From UBA5336 sp039818165 (GTDB lineage: Bacteria > Pseudomonadota > Alphaproteobacteria > Caulobacterales > Hyphomonadaceae), in NCBI GenBank assembly GCA_039818165.1, contig JBCBUL010000013.1, forward strand, positions 9,340 through 73,339: DNA of 64,000 bases, given 5' to 3'. Made by a program: the position numbers and the translations under genes. The notes beneath the pieces were generated by a model, which was not told the DNA's origin, ran no database searches, and was given only the letters and a program-made list of their open reading frames with translations. Shown in pieces: positions 33,874 through 42,788 of the stretch. Each line of letters begins with the position of its first letter. Within the stretch, counting starts at the first letter, position 1.

Positions 33874-34530
33874 ATGCTGTTTTCGCGCAAACCTGCCACC
33901 CTGCCTTCTGCCGCAGACGCTTTGCCGGGCCGTGATACGCCCCAGCCAACCGCTGACCGACACTTTGTTTTCGACCGGCCGCTGAAGGCTGAGCCACCGG
34001 AAGGATACGAAACGCTCGTCGTCGCGATGGGGTGTTTCTGGGGAGCAGAGCGCGTTTTCTGGCAACTGGACGGCGTCTGGATGACGGCGGTCGGCTATGC
34101 GGGCGGTATGACCCCCAACCCGACCTACGAAGAAACCTGTTCGGGTCAGACCGGCCATACCGAAGTGGTTCAGATCGTTTTCGATCCGAATGCGGTCTCC
34201 GCCGAAGACATCCTGCGGACGTTCTGGGAAAACCACGACCCGACCCAGGGCATGCGCCAGGGCAATGACATCGGAACTCAATACCGCTCGGCGATCTATA
34301 CGACCACGCCGGAGCAGCTTGCGCTCGCACAGGACACGGCCAAAGCCTACGGTATGGCCCTGACCGAGCGGGGCCTCGGCGGTATCACCACGGAGATCGC
34401 ACCGCTCGATACGTTCTACTATGCTGAGGACTACCACCAGCAATACCTCGCCAAGAATCCGGGCGGGTATTGCGGGATCGGCGGCACGGGCGTGAGCTGC
34501 CCGACCGGTCTCGGCGTTACTGGAACCTAG
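33874..34530 (+). CDS. msrA: Peptide methionine (S)-S-oxide reductase
   Basis: A 218-residue repair enzyme. GCFWGAERVFW contains the catalytic Cys; GYAGG, GHTEVVQIVFDP, FWENHDPTQGMRQGNDIGTQYRS and YHQQYL follow in the standard order (segments quoted in part). The C-terminal GYCGIGGTGVSCP supplies two resolving cysteines. It reduces the S-epimer of oxidised methionine with thioredoxin. No signal peptide, so cytoplasmic. ATG 33874 follows CTGGAGC. It is convergent with the phosphatase gene, with 7 bases between stops. Confidence 0.95.
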   Translation: MLFSRKPATLPSAADALPGRDTPQPTADRHFVFDRPLKAEPPEGYETLVVAMGCFWGAERVFWQLDGVWMTAVGYAGGMTPNPTYEETCSGQTGHTEVVQIVFDPNAVSAEDILRTFWENHDPTQGMRQGNDIGTQYRSAIYTTTPEQLALAQDTAKAYGMALTERGLGGITTEIAPLDTFYYAEDYHQQYLAKNPGGYCGIGGTGVSCPTGLGVTGT

Positions 34531-34537
34531 GCCCGGA

Positions 34538-36097
34538 TTATTCCGAACGGGCAACCAACCCAGACGCATGCCCCATGACGTGGAAGATCTCGTTCTGCTC
34601 CATGACGCCGGAAACAAGCTCGGAGCCCGGACCGCGCGCGAAAATGGCGACGTCTTCGCCAGCATGGGTCTCTGAGAACATCGGGACGAGCGCCGCCTGG
34701 CGATAGTCTGACTCAGTCGTGTCGATGTCCGAGAGGTCTGCGCGAACGCACGGTCCCTCCGGGCCTTCACGTCCGGCACATGCGCTGCCGCCATTGGCAT
34801 AACTCAATGTGGTATAGGGCATGCCGTCTGCCCCGCGCATGGGCTCGCCAGTGCCGAGCACCGCGAGACCAAGGATCGGATTGTTCCGTTTTTGGTATCC
34901 GGCAATTGTCATCGTGTGGGAGTGGTCCGCGGTGACTATGATCAGTGTGTCTTCGGCGCTCGTCATTTCAAGCGCGGCAGCGATGGCCCTGTCGAAGGCG
35001 TCGGTGTCTTCCAGAGCCCGGGCTGCATTAGTGCCATGGTGGGCGTGGTCGATCCGGCCGCCTTCGACCATCAGAACATAGCCATCTTCATCGCGCGACA
35101 GGCGCGTAATGGCCGCCCGTGTCAGTTCGGCCAGCGAGGGCTCGCCCATTTCATCGTTTGGCCGGTCCAGCTCATAGTTGAGGTGGGAGGGCTCAAACAG
35201 GCCAAGCACTTTCGTGTCGCTATCGAAGTTCGTCGCGTCAAATCCGGCCTGGCTGTAGATCACCCGGTGATCATTGGATTTGCGAGTCCATTCACCGGCC
35301 AGATCCCGGCCATCGGTGCGCCGCCCTGTGCCGTCTTCGAGTTCCGGGTCAGACATGTCCGTGGTAAGGAAGTGGCGTCGTCCACCGCCCATGGCGATTT
35401 CGAAACCATCTCCAGCGTCCCAATTGACCAGTTGGCTGGCGATATCGGGGCAATCGACCGGTGGCTCTTCCGTGCGGAACGATGTGTTGTCTTCCCAGTC
35501 CCGGCTGGGGCTTTCCGCATAAGTCGCTGCGGGCGTGGCATGGGTGATCCGCGCTGTGGAGAGAATGCCGGTTGCAAGGCCTGCGCGCTCGGCAAGTTCG
35601 AACAACGTATCCGTGCCATTGCCCTGGGCGCTTGCGCAGTTCCCGAAGGTGGCTTCGGTGGTCACACCAAGTGTGCGAACATTCGACTTAACCCCAGAGA
35701 CCATGGCCGTGGCAGTTGAAGCGCTGTCGGAGACCTGGCCGTCATGGGCATAGGTTTTCGACAGGGCAACCTTGGGGAAGGTGTCCATGGCCAGCTGGTA
35801 GCTTTCGCCGTCCACACCGCGCTTCTGGCCAGCATAAATGCGGCCCGCTGTGATCGTCGAAATCCCCATGCCGTCGCCAACAAACAGAATGACATTCTTG
35901 GCGGGACGCACGTCGCGGGCTTCCGCGCGTGCAGCGACAGCGTCGGCAGCTTGCCGGTAGTAGGGATCGCTGGATTGCTGGGGCAGGACGGGGGATCGAC
36001 TCGCTGCCTGGGCTTCGGCCACATTGTTCGGCTCAGAAGGGGCACAGGCTCCCAGGACCAGGGCGCTGGCGGCGAGGCAAAGGGCAGTAAGGCGCAT
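34538..36097 (-). CDS. phoA: PhoA-family alkaline phosphatase, lipoprotein
   Basis: A 519-residue periplasmic or surface lipoprotein: lipobox LGAC with Cys18, then a linker of about 45 residues. Metal and catalytic sites are intact: FVGDGMG at about 72-78, the nucleophile Ser125 in DSASTATA, MVEGGRIDHAHH near 340, and TADHSHT near 390. The family removes phosphate from many esters for phosphorus supply. No pho box was identified upstream. The lipid anchor is a difference from E. coli PhoA but common in marine bacteria. Confidence 0.92.
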   Translation of the reverse strand: MRLTALCLAASALVLGACAPSEPNNVAEAQAASRSPVLPQQSSDPYYRQAADAVAARAEARDVRPAKNVILFVGDGMGISTITAGRIYAGQKRGVDGESYQLAMDTFPKVALSKTYAHDGQVSDSASTATAMVSGVKSNVRTLGVTTEATFGNCASAQGNGTDTLFELAERAGLATGILSTARITHATPAATYAESPSRDWEDNTSFRTEEPPVDCPDIASQLVNWDAGDGFEIAMGGGRRHFLTTDMSDPELEDGTGRRTDGRDLAGEWTRKSNDHRVIYSQAGFDATNFDSDTKVLGLFEPSHLNYELDRPNDEMGEPSLAELTRAAITRLSRDEDGYVLMVEGGRIDHAHHGTNAARALEDTDAFDRAIAAALEMTSAEDTLIIVTADHSHTMTIAGYQKRNNPILGLAVLGTGEPMRGADGMPYTTLSYANGGSACAGREGPEGPCVRADLSDIDTTESDYRQAALVPMFSETHAGEDVAIFARGPGSELVSGVMEQNEIFHVMGHASGLVARSE

Positions 36098-36153
36098 GGG
36101 AACTCTTTCGGAATGCGAGGTAAGGACTCAGAGCCAATGGCATAGTTTCAATG

Positions 36154-37077
36154 TCACATTTGCGTCGTTTGACGCGTTGGCGGCCGAAGCGCGGGGCGCG
36201 CACCGCGCTGGGCGAGATAGACCCCGCACAGGATCAGAATGCCACCGATGCCCTGAAGGCCGTTCAGGGGCTCGTCGAACAGGCGCCAGGAAATTGCGGC
36301 CGCCGTTACGGGTTGAATCAGCACAAGTATGCCGGCAATGGCGGCGGGCGTTCGGCCCAGGCCGAATATGATCAGCCCCTGGCCACCGATTTGAACCACG
36401 AGGGCCAGGAACAGTGGAGCGTGAAAGCCTGACGCGGTTTCCGGAACCAGTCTTTCGCCAGAAACGATGACCAAGAGGAACGCGACGCAGACCTCTGTCA
36501 GCGTCAGCCAGAAAATCGCGTCGAGCGCTGAGAGCCTGCCTCGGGCAATTTTCGAGAACAGGACGTATCCGGCCACAAGCACCGCCGCACCAACGGCGAG
36601 GAGATCGCCCGTCAAATCTGCCTTGCCATTGGCTGGCCCGCTTTGTGATAGCAGACCGGCACCGGTCATGGCGATGAGAACAGCTGCGCCCCAGGTCCAG
36701 GTGGGGCGCTCCCGCAGCACGAGCCAGGCCAGGAAGCCAACGCAGATATTGCCGAGATTCACAATAAAGGTGGCGTTGGCCACGGTGGTACGTTCCAGCG
36801 CCCAGTGCCAAAGCGCGATGTCCAGGGTGAAGCAAACGCCCGCCAGAATAACAGCGGGAACCGGGCGCGCGGGAAGACGCTTCTCAAACAGGACCAGCGC
36901 GAGAAACAAAAGCGGCAGCGCAAACAGATAGCGCCACAAGGCAATGGCTTGTGGGCCGAGTGTATCGAGGCCTAGCCGCAGGCCGATCGGGGCAAAGCCG
37001 ATGCAGATGCCGCCTGCCAGGACACTTGCCGGTCCGATCCAGGCGGGGGCCGCCGGTGACTGCGCCTGATCTGTCAT
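36154..37077 (-). CDS. EamA/DMT-family transporter
   Basis: A 307-residue inner-membrane protein with about ten hydrophobic segments in two EamA repeats (first about residues 13-145, second about 155-290). Features include ALWRYLFALPLLFLALVLF (in part), FIVNLGNICVGFLAWLVL and, in the second half, a GRTPAAIAGILVLIQPVTAAAISW stretch of which LIQPVTAA is the typical conserved end. Substrates of this family are metabolites such as amino acids; not predictable here. Its ATG directly follows the gluQ stop. Confidence 0.85.
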   Translation of the reverse strand: MTDQAQSPAAPAWIGPASVLAGGICIGFAPIGLRLGLDTLGPQAIALWRYLFALPLLFLALVLFEKRLPARPVPAVILAGVCFTLDIALWHWALERTTVANATFIVNLGNICVGFLAWLVLRERPTWTWGAAVLIAMTGAGLLSQSGPANGKADLTGDLLAVGAAVLVAGYVLFSKIARGRLSALDAIFWLTLTEVCVAFLLVIVSGERLVPETASGFHAPLFLALVVQIGGQGLIIFGLGRTPAAIAGILVLIQPVTAAAISWRLFDEPLNGLQGIGGILILCGVYLAQRGARPALRPPTRQTTQM

Positions 37078-37905
37078 TCAAAGCCCCGCCAGAGCAAATA
37101 CGTCTTCTCGCGATAGGCCTTCGGCGCGTAACGCCGCAAGTGATTTCGAGCGATCCGACTTTGAAAGCCGCTTTCCGTCCGGCCCGAGCACAAGCCTGTG
37201 GTGTCGATAAACCGGCTGTGGCCAATCCATGATGGCCTGAAGCAAAACCTGGATGTGGGGCGCGTCGGCCAGATCCATTCCGCGGACAATATGGGTGATG
37301 CTTTGCAACGCGTCATCATGGGTTGCGGCGAGATGATAGGCGGCTGGGCTATCCTTTCGGGTCAGAGCAATATCGCCATGGCGCTCCGGCACGGCTGTCA
37401 CCGTCTCAAGCGCGCCATCTTCCTCCACCTGAAACGTCAGGCTGCTGAAGAACAGCGCGCCCATCTCGGCCTTTGCGGCGTCCAGCGATAATCGCCAGGC
37501 AAACGGGGCTCCGTCTGCCAAACGGGCTTTTTCTTCGGCTGGGGTGAGTGCACTGGACCGAACGATCCCATCTGGAAACTGGGCGGCAAGCTCTTGGCGC
37601 GAGCGAAAGCACCGATAAACCAGTCCCCGGTCGCGCAGGTCAGAGACCACGGAGAGATAGGCGTCAAAGTGTTCTGACTGGCGGCGAAGTGCGCCGTCCC
37701 ATGACAAACTGAGCCACGCCAAATCAACATAGATCGCGGATTCAAATTCGGGCCGGCACCGGGTGATGTCTACGTTTTCAATCCGCAAGAGGGCCTCTCC
37801 GCCCGCTTCATCGGCGGCACGGCGCACCAGACAGGCCGATAGGGCGTGGCCGAGATGCAGCGCTCCGGTCGGAGATGGGGCAAAGCGTGTGCGGAAAGAC
37901 GTCAT
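37078..37905 (-). CDS. gluQ: Glutamyl-Q tRNA(Asp) synthetase
   Basis: A 275-residue paralogue of the GluRS catalytic core without the anticodon-binding domain. RFAPSPTGALHLGHALSA carries the HIGH-type motif (HLGH) and GPDGKRLSKSD the KMSKS-type motif. LLRIENVDITRCRPEF and DLAWLSLSWDG match GluQ. It attaches glutamate to queuosine in tRNA-Asp. ATG 37905 is preferred over the upstream in-frame start because the conserved region begins directly. The stop is immediately followed by the EamA start. Confidence 0.92.
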   Translation of the reverse strand: MTSFRTRFAPSPTGALHLGHALSACLVRRAADEAGGEALLRIENVDITRCRPEFESAIYVDLAWLSLSWDGALRRQSEHFDAYLSVVSDLRDRGLVYRCFRSRQELAAQFPDGIVRSSALTPAEEKARLADGAPFAWRLSLDAAKAEMGALFFSSLTFQVEEDGALETVTAVPERHGDIALTRKDSPAAYHLAATHDDALQSITHIVRGMDLADAPHIQVLLQAIMDWPQPVYRHHRLVLGPDGKRLSKSDRSKSLAALRAEGLSREDVFALAGL

Positions 37906-38049
37906 TGCTGCCAGTGAACCGAGCAGCCCTGCCGCGTCAACTCGCGCCACGGGCGACCCGGCCAGCGTTTTGCAGGCTGTCTGGGGTTTGTTGGTTGCCT
38001 AGCGATGCCCGCCTCGTGTATCGCCAATGAAAACAAAAAGACAGGTCCC

Positions 38050-39129
38050 ATGTCTGACACAGCCCTCTTCACTCAAATTGCCCAATGGCTCGATCAGAAC
38101 GTGCTGGTTTCCACCAGCCTTGCCGTGATCGGCGCGGCTGCTCTGTTTGCGTTTGCCGTGGCAGGTCTTGTGGTCATTGTTCGGGTCCTGAACTCTGTTT
38201 TCGGCGGCGTTGGAAAGGCGTCCAATCGCAAGATCCGCCGCGCGGCTCAGGAGCCGGGATACAGCATCCTGATCGGCGAATTTGGGGGCTACAACAGCAC
38301 AGCCGCGGGTCACATGGTCGAAACGGCGCTGACAGATTACTGCTCCGATTTCAGTTTTGGCGCGCAATTCAAGCTGTTCCGTGTGCGCAGCCCGGGCGGG
38401 CGGCCCGAGGGTGAAGTTCTCCGCCGCGCACGCCAGCGCCTTGAAAAAACGGGCGCCGACATGATCGTGTGGGGCGCGCGCCTGTCTGACGACTCTGACG
38501 GGTTGAGGCTGTTCGGCGTGTCTCGCGGTGGAAATTTGACGCCGCAGCAGGCCCAAGCCTTTACACTTCTGCTCCCGGGTCGCCTGCGCGCAATCACAGA
38601 GCCCGTGAAGCAGGCGACGGCGTACTTGCTCGCGAAACGCCTGCAACCGGCGCTGGCCCATCCTGAATCGTTCCGAGAAGAGCGTGTGGCGCAGCTCGGC
38701 GAAACGCTCGATACGTTGCTCACCGAGCTTGAGGCCCTGGACCGGCCACTTTTCGAGCCGACCCGCCGTGAAATCGAGACAGACTTTGCCGCCACCACAT
38801 TGTTCCTGAGCGAGACCGTGGCGAAAGAAGAATGGCTGGAGCGCCTGATCGCCCGGCGCCGGGCAACGCTGGATGTGCTCAAGGGGGACCCGAATACGGA
38901 AGCCCAGATCGATGCGAGGCTCGACCTTGGCCGAGCCCTCATCAAGCGGGCAGAAAAGACCTTTGATCCCGTGGCCGTGCGTGAGGCGTCGGTTCATCTC
39001 AATGCCGCGATTGATGCCTTGCGCAAGCATGACGTGATCCGAAAGGCGCAGCGCGCCAGCGACGCCCTCGCCCGTGCCCAATCCCTGGTGGAAACCCGCC
39101 GCCGCTTTGCGGTGAACTTCTCAGCATAA
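38050..39129 (+). CDS. Membrane-anchored protein of unknown function
   Basis: A 359-residue protein I do not recognise. One hydrophobic segment is near the N terminus (about residues 20-45: SLAVIGAAALFAFAVAGLVV). The rest is soluble: YSILIGEFGGYNS, then RLEKTGADMIVWGARL, which reads like a nucleotide- or sugar-binding alpha/beta fold, and a C-terminal 150-residue helical region (LGETLDTLLTELEAL, then repeated Arg/Glu helices) that could be TPR-like. ATG 38050 is used; the frame opens at 38005 but the extra residues lie in the promoter region shared with gluQ. Confidence 0.6.
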   Translation: MSDTALFTQIAQWLDQNVLVSTSLAVIGAAALFAFAVAGLVVIVRVLNSVFGGVGKASNRKIRRAAQEPGYSILIGEFGGYNSTAAGHMVETALTDYCSDFSFGAQFKLFRVRSPGGRPEGEVLRRARQRLEKTGADMIVWGARLSDDSDGLRLFGVSRGGNLTPQQAQAFTLLLPGRLRAITEPVKQATAYLLAKRLQPALAHPESFREERVAQLGETLDTLLTELEALDRPLFEPTRREIETDFAATTLFLSETVAKEEWLERLIARRRATLDVLKGDPNTEAQIDARLDLGRALIKRAEKTFDPVAVREASVHLNAAIDALRKHDVIRKAQRASDALARAQSLVETRRRFAVNFSA

Positions 39130-39197
39130 TCCAGCACAGGCGTCCGCAAACCCGATCGGGCGCGGCGCTTGGGTCAGATTGTCTTGGCGGCAGCTGG

Positions 39198-39638
39198 TCA
39201 GCTTGTGTTGAGATGAGAAGGCTCTGCGAAACAGCCCAATGCCAGTGCCATGCGCCGCCCTTTCCCGGCATGCCGCGTGCGGGTGGTCAAGGATGTGAGC
39301 ATGGAGAGCACGTTCGCCTCCGACCCTGGCGCCATTCCGACTTGTGAGAGGGGCGCGCGATAGGAAAGATAAGGGTTTCCGACATCGAGTTTTGCGAGTT
39401 GGAGGCGATCGGTGCACTCCTCCAGACCCGCATCCCAACTTGGCGCGTCGGGATCGATCACGTCATAAATCCGGATCGCGCCCCACCATGTGACCTGAAA
39501 GCTGATCAGCCCGTTGCCGCTGGCTTCGATGCGCAGGCGCAGGAAGCGTGAGAACTTCCACAAGTTCCAGAAGAAAACCGGCCAGAAGAACGGGTGCACA
39601 ATCTCGCGCCAACGCAGGATTTGGGAGCGGGTGTTCAT
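39198..39638 (-). CDS. Hypothetical protein, 146 residues
   Basis: Not recognised. The N terminus has an aromatic hydrophobic patch (REIVHPFFWPVFFWNLWKF) that could be a membrane-associated helix, followed by LISFQVTWWGAIRIYDVIDPDAP and a YLSYRAPLSQVG stretch. Codon use is like the neighbours and an ATG with a GGGTG-type site is present, so it is probably real. It is convergent with the preceding gene and divergent from the membrane-protein/regulator operon. Confidence 0.5.
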   Translation of the reverse strand: MNTRSQILRWREIVHPFFWPVFFWNLWKFSRFLRLRIEASGNGLISFQVTWWGAIRIYDVIDPDAPSWDAGLEECTDRLQLAKLDVGNPYLSYRAPLSQVGMAPGSEANVLSMLTSLTTRTRHAGKGRRMALALGCFAEPSHLNTS

Positions 39639-39704
39639 GGCCTTGAGGCTGGCACATGCGTCACCCCGGTCGGAAAAACCGCAACGATTCCATAGTTTCT
39701 CGAA

Positions 39705-39733
39705 TTGACACTTTGCATAACAAAGTATATTTA
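39705..39733 (+). promoter_or_regulatory. Promoter with embedded operator for the membrane protein-regulator operon
   Basis: TTGACA (39705-39710) is a perfect -35; TATTTA at 39728-39733 has 17-base spacing and TATATT at 39726-39731 has 15. Between them the inverted repeat ACTTTG-CATAA-CAAAGT (39710-39726) covers the spacer, ideal for repression. A further CAAAGT half-site follows at about 39740. The winged-helix protein of the same operon is the likely ligand. Confidence 0.7.
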
Positions 39734-39755
39734 TAGCACAAAGTGAGGACGTCCT

Positions 39756-40376
39756 ATGAGTAACACCGCTTCGAAAGACGATCTGGAATTCTTGCGCGAC
39801 ATGGCCGATGCCGGAGCCTTCGCACCCCTGCTAAGCGGGCGCTTTCTGGCCTGGTGGGGCGGCATCATGACCCTCGCATATGGGCTACACTATGGGATCA
39901 TCAGCGGCAGTTTCGGTGTCGGGTCTCAGTATGTGGGTGTGATGTGGATGGCGGCCGTGGCCGTTGCCCTGGCAGGGCAGTTCGCCATGGGCGCTCTCTA
40001 TCCTGCGAATAAGCCCGGCTCATCTTCCGCCGGGAACCGCGCAAGAGTGGTTTGGACGGCTGCGGGGCTCTCCATTTTCGCCTTCTTTGCCGGAACGGTT
40101 CCGGCGTCGGCTTTGGAATTCATCCCACCAATTGGCGTGAACTATTCCATCCCGCTCGTTTTCAGCGTCTATGCCTGCGCATTGATGGTCACGGGGGTTC
40201 TGGCGAAGGATAGGGTTCTGACGTTTGCGGCCTGGGTTTCGATTGTGACGGTCGGTGTGACCGCATTCAGGGTGGCATTTGCGGATGTGTACCTGTTTGC
40301 GATGGCGGGCGTGTTTCTCACGGCGTTTGTCCCGGGCCTGATCCAGCTGTTATCCGAGCCGAAATCAGTGGTCTGA
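39756..40376 (+). CDS. Polytopic membrane protein paired with a winged-helix regulator
   Basis: A 206-residue protein with about six hydrophobic segments (for example FLAWWGGIMTLAYGLHYGI, YVGVMWMAAVAVALAGQFAM in part, SIFAFFAGTVP, and near the C terminus VYLFAMAGVFLTAFVPGLIQLL in part). No known transporter motif is visible. The regulator gene begins 10 bases after its stop, so the two form an operon under the promoter at 39705. Membrane protein plus small winged-helix regulator pairs are common in Proteobacteria, but the membrane protein's role is unknown. Confidence 0.72.
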   Translation: MSNTASKDDLEFLRDMADAGAFAPLLSGRFLAWWGGIMTLAYGLHYGIISGSFGVGSQYVGVMWMAAVAVALAGQFAMGALYPANKPGSSSAGNRARVVWTAAGLSIFAFFAGTVPASALEFIPPIGVNYSIPLVFSVYACALMVTGVLAKDRVLTFAAWVSIVTVGVTAFRVAFADVYLFAMAGVFLTAFVPGLIQLLSEPKSVV

Positions 40377-40386
40377 GGGGCGCGAC

Positions 40387-40698
40387 ATGGAAGACGAAAA
40401 TCCCTTCGACCATTCAAACATTGATGATGTGATCCATGGACGCCTTCGCCTTGGCGTTATGGCGTACCTGTCTGGGTCCAGTCCCGCGATCTTTGGGGAG
40501 TTAAAAGCCAAGGTTGGCGCAACGGACGGAAATCTCTCAACCCACCTGCGCAAGCTCGAAGAGGCAGGTTATGTGCGCCAGGAGAAGCGGTTTGTTGGCA
40601 AGCGGCCCCAGACACGCGTGTTCATCACGGATACGGGCCGGTCAGCGTGGAAAGCCTGGATTGACCAGATGCGCGGCCTGATGGATGCGGCCGAATAG
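40387..40698 (+). CDS. Winged-helix transcriptional regulator (HTH_34/MarR-like)
   Basis: A 103-residue regulator consisting only of a winged helix. IHGRLRLGVMAYLSGSSPAIFGELKAKV (given in part) forms the first helices, VGATDGNLSTHLRKLEEAGYV the recognition helix region, and KRFVGKRPQTRVFITDTGRSAW the wing. This is the pattern of the small HTH_34 regulators that repress their own operon. The inverted repeat in the operon's promoter is the likely target. Convergent with the GNAT gene, with 5 bases between. Confidence 0.86.
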   Translation: MEDENPFDHSNIDDVIHGRLRLGVMAYLSGSSPAIFGELKAKVGATDGNLSTHLRKLEEAGYVRQEKRFVGKRPQTRVFITDTGRSAWKAWIDQMRGLMDAAE

Positions 40699-40703
40699 AC
40701 CAA

Positions 40704-41156
40704 TCAGGTCGACTCCAGCCGGATCAATGTGCGTCCGTCGACCTTTTCGGTCTTGATCGGAGCAAATCCAAGCGCCCTATACGCGGCAATCGCTCGGGTG
40801 TTTTCTTCATCCACGTCCAGGCTTAAAGGGACGCCCGTATGGTCGCGCGCAAGGTCCAGCAGACCCTGGCCAATGCCGCAAAAGCGCCAGTCCACGTCCA
40901 CGAGCAGATAGTTCACATAGGCTGTTCGGCCGGACAGCATGAGAAATCCAACCACATCCGGGGCGGCCGGATCGCCAACTTCCGCGACCCAGGTCGTGAC
41001 CTTGCGCCGCGTATCGGTCCAGCTTTGAGGCGCGGCCTGGGGCGCCGGCAGCCATGTGAATTGGCTCACGCAGTCTGCGAATATCGCTTCGCAGGACGGT
41101 CGGTCGTCCTCGGTATTGGGGCGCAGGCGCCACCCGGCGGCGTGGTGCGTGATCAT
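40704..41156 (-). CDS. GNAT-family N-acetyltransferase
   Basis: A 150-residue protein with the GNAT layout: WRLRPNTEDDRPSCEAIF at the N terminus, VNYLLVDVDWRFCGIGQGLLDLARD containing a relaxed acetyl-CoA loop (R-x-C-G-I-G), and LSLDVDEENTRAIAAYRALGF, the typical motif B. Substrate is unknown; the type resembles protein or small-amine acetyltransferases. Confidence 0.82.
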   Translation of the reverse strand: MITHHAAGWRLRPNTEDDRPSCEAIFADCVSQFTWLPAPQAAPQSWTDTRRKVTTWVAEVGDPAAPDVVGFLMLSGRTAYVNYLLVDVDWRFCGIGQGLLDLARDHTGVPLSLDVDEENTRAIAAYRALGFAPIKTEKVDGRTLIRLEST

Positions 41157-41247
41157 GCCGCTAGCCTAAACCGAGGATGCTGGCGGAATCGAGGCCGCGG
41201 GCCGAAAAAACTACAGCCCCCCAATAAACTTTGCGCGATAGCGCCGC

Positions 41248-42657
41248 CTACATCTGCATCGTCCAACCCTCCACACCCATGGCCGCCTGGCGGATAGCCT
41301 CGGACATGGTGGGGTGGGCATGGCTCGTGCGCGCGATATCTTCGCTGGCGCCACCAAATTCCATCGCGACGCAGATCTCGCCGATCATTTCCCCGACGCC
41401 GACGCCCATAATATGCGCGCCGAGGATGGCATCGGTTTCAGCGTGAGCGAGGATTTTCACGAAGCCTTCGGTCTCATGATTGGTGCGGGCGCGGGAATTG
41501 GCCATGAAGGGGAATTTGCCCTTCTTGTAGGGGATTCCGGCCTCTTTCAGCTCTTCTTCGGTTTTTCCGACCCAGGCGATTTCCGGGTTTGTGTACACAA
41601 CGCTCGGGACGAGATTGTAATCCACGTGGCCCGGCTTTCCGGCAATCAGTTCAGCCACGGCGGCGCCATCATCTTCGGCCTTGTGGGCAAGCATGGGGCC
41701 GTGAATGGCGTCGCCAATGGCCCAGACGCCATCGGCGACCTGGAAGCCACTGGCGCCTTTCGTCTCGATCACACCGCGCCGGTCCGTTGCCCCGCCTACG
41801 GTCTCCAGGCCCAGTCCTTCGGTGTAGGGGCGCCGGCCCACGGCAACGATGACGATGTCTGCGTCCATATTGGTCGCGGCGCCGCCCGCTGCGGGCTCCA
41901 TGGACAGTTTCAGCTTCGTCTTGAGCTTCTCGACGCCGGTGACTTTCTGGCCAAAGTGGAAGGTCAGGCCCTGCTTTTCGAACACTTTCAGCGCTTGTTT
42001 GGAAATCTCGGCATCCGCGCCGGGCAGGCAGCGGTCGAGGTATTCCACCACGTGCACTTCGGAGCCCAGGCGCGACCAGACGCAGCCCATTTCCAGGCCG
42101 ATTACGCCTGCGCCAATGAGCACCAGTTTCTTCGGCACGGCGGACAGTTTCAGCGCGCCGGTGTTCGTCACCACGCGTTCTTCGTCGATCTCGATGCCGG
42201 GCAGGGTCGTTGGCTCGCTGCCCGTGGCGATGACGATGTGCCTGGTGTTGAGCGTGCGCTTGGAGCCGTCAGCGGCGGTCACCTCGACCAGGCCCGGGCC
42301 CTTGATCGTGCCCTTGCCGTTCACTCGCTCGACCTTGTTCTTCTTCAGCAGGAAGTCGACGCCCTTGGTGAGCCCGTCCACGGCATCGGCCTTCTGGGCC
42401 ATCATCTGTTTCAGGTCCAGGTCCAGCTTGCCGACCTTGATGCCCATGCCGGCGAAATCATTCTTCGCGGCGGCATACATCTCCGAAGCGTGGAGCAGGG
42501 CCTTGGAGGGGATACAGCCCACATTCAGGCAGGTGCCGCCCAGCGTCTCGCGCATTTCGATGCATGCGGTTTTCAGACCCAGCTGTCCGGCGCGGATTGC
42601 GCAATTGTAGCCGCCGGGGCCGGCGCCAATGATGACGACGTCATAAGTGTCTGACAT
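41248..42657 (-). CDS. lpdA: Dihydrolipoamide dehydrogenase (E3)
   Basis: A 469-residue flavoprotein. GAGPGGYNCAIRAGQLG binds FAD; GGTCLNVGCIPSK carries the redox-active disulfide; LIGAGVIGLEMG binds NAD; and the C-terminal dimer region has AHAHPT-like TSHAHPTMSEA with the active-site His. It reoxidises lipoyl groups of 2-oxo acid dehydrogenase complexes. In many relatives it ends the sucAB operon; here no E1 or E2 gene is adjacent. Complete and typical in length. Confidence 0.96.
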   Translation of the reverse strand: MSDTYDVVIIGAGPGGYNCAIRAGQLGLKTACIEMRETLGGTCLNVGCIPSKALLHASEMYAAAKNDFAGMGIKVGKLDLDLKQMMAQKADAVDGLTKGVDFLLKKNKVERVNGKGTIKGPGLVEVTAADGSKRTLNTRHIVIATGSEPTTLPGIEIDEERVVTNTGALKLSAVPKKLVLIGAGVIGLEMGCVWSRLGSEVHVVEYLDRCLPGADAEISKQALKVFEKQGLTFHFGQKVTGVEKLKTKLKLSMEPAAGGAATNMDADIVIVAVGRRPYTEGLGLETVGGATDRRGVIETKGASGFQVADGVWAIGDAIHGPMLAHKAEDDGAAVAELIAGKPGHVDYNLVPSVVYTNPEIAWVGKTEEELKEAGIPYKKGKFPFMANSRARTNHETEGFVKILAHAETDAILGAHIMGVGVGEMIGEICVAMEFGGASEDIARTSHAHPTMSEAIRQAAMGVEGWTMQM

Positions 42658-42788
42658 GGGGAAACCTTTTGGGAGAGCGCCTTGGTGCGTGTGCCATTCG
42701 AAGTGGCGCCAACCTAAGGGGGCACTGCGGCGCGATCAATGCGCCCTTTGGCGGATGCTGCGGCGGTGCGTTGCCGCAGCGTGGGGGA

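Noticed and set aside
41314..42654. 446-residue open frame on the plus strand opposite lpdA
   Set aside because: It is the antisense reading of a highly conserved, GC-rich gene; the product has no domain and is His/Gly/Ala-rich in the manner of shadow frames.
42757..42780. 8-bp stem-loop (GCTGCGGC/GCCGCAGC) after the TIR-STAND gene as its terminator
   Set aside because: The arms pair perfectly but there is no T-run on the minus strand, and GC-rich palindromes of this size are frequent in such DNA; left unassigned.
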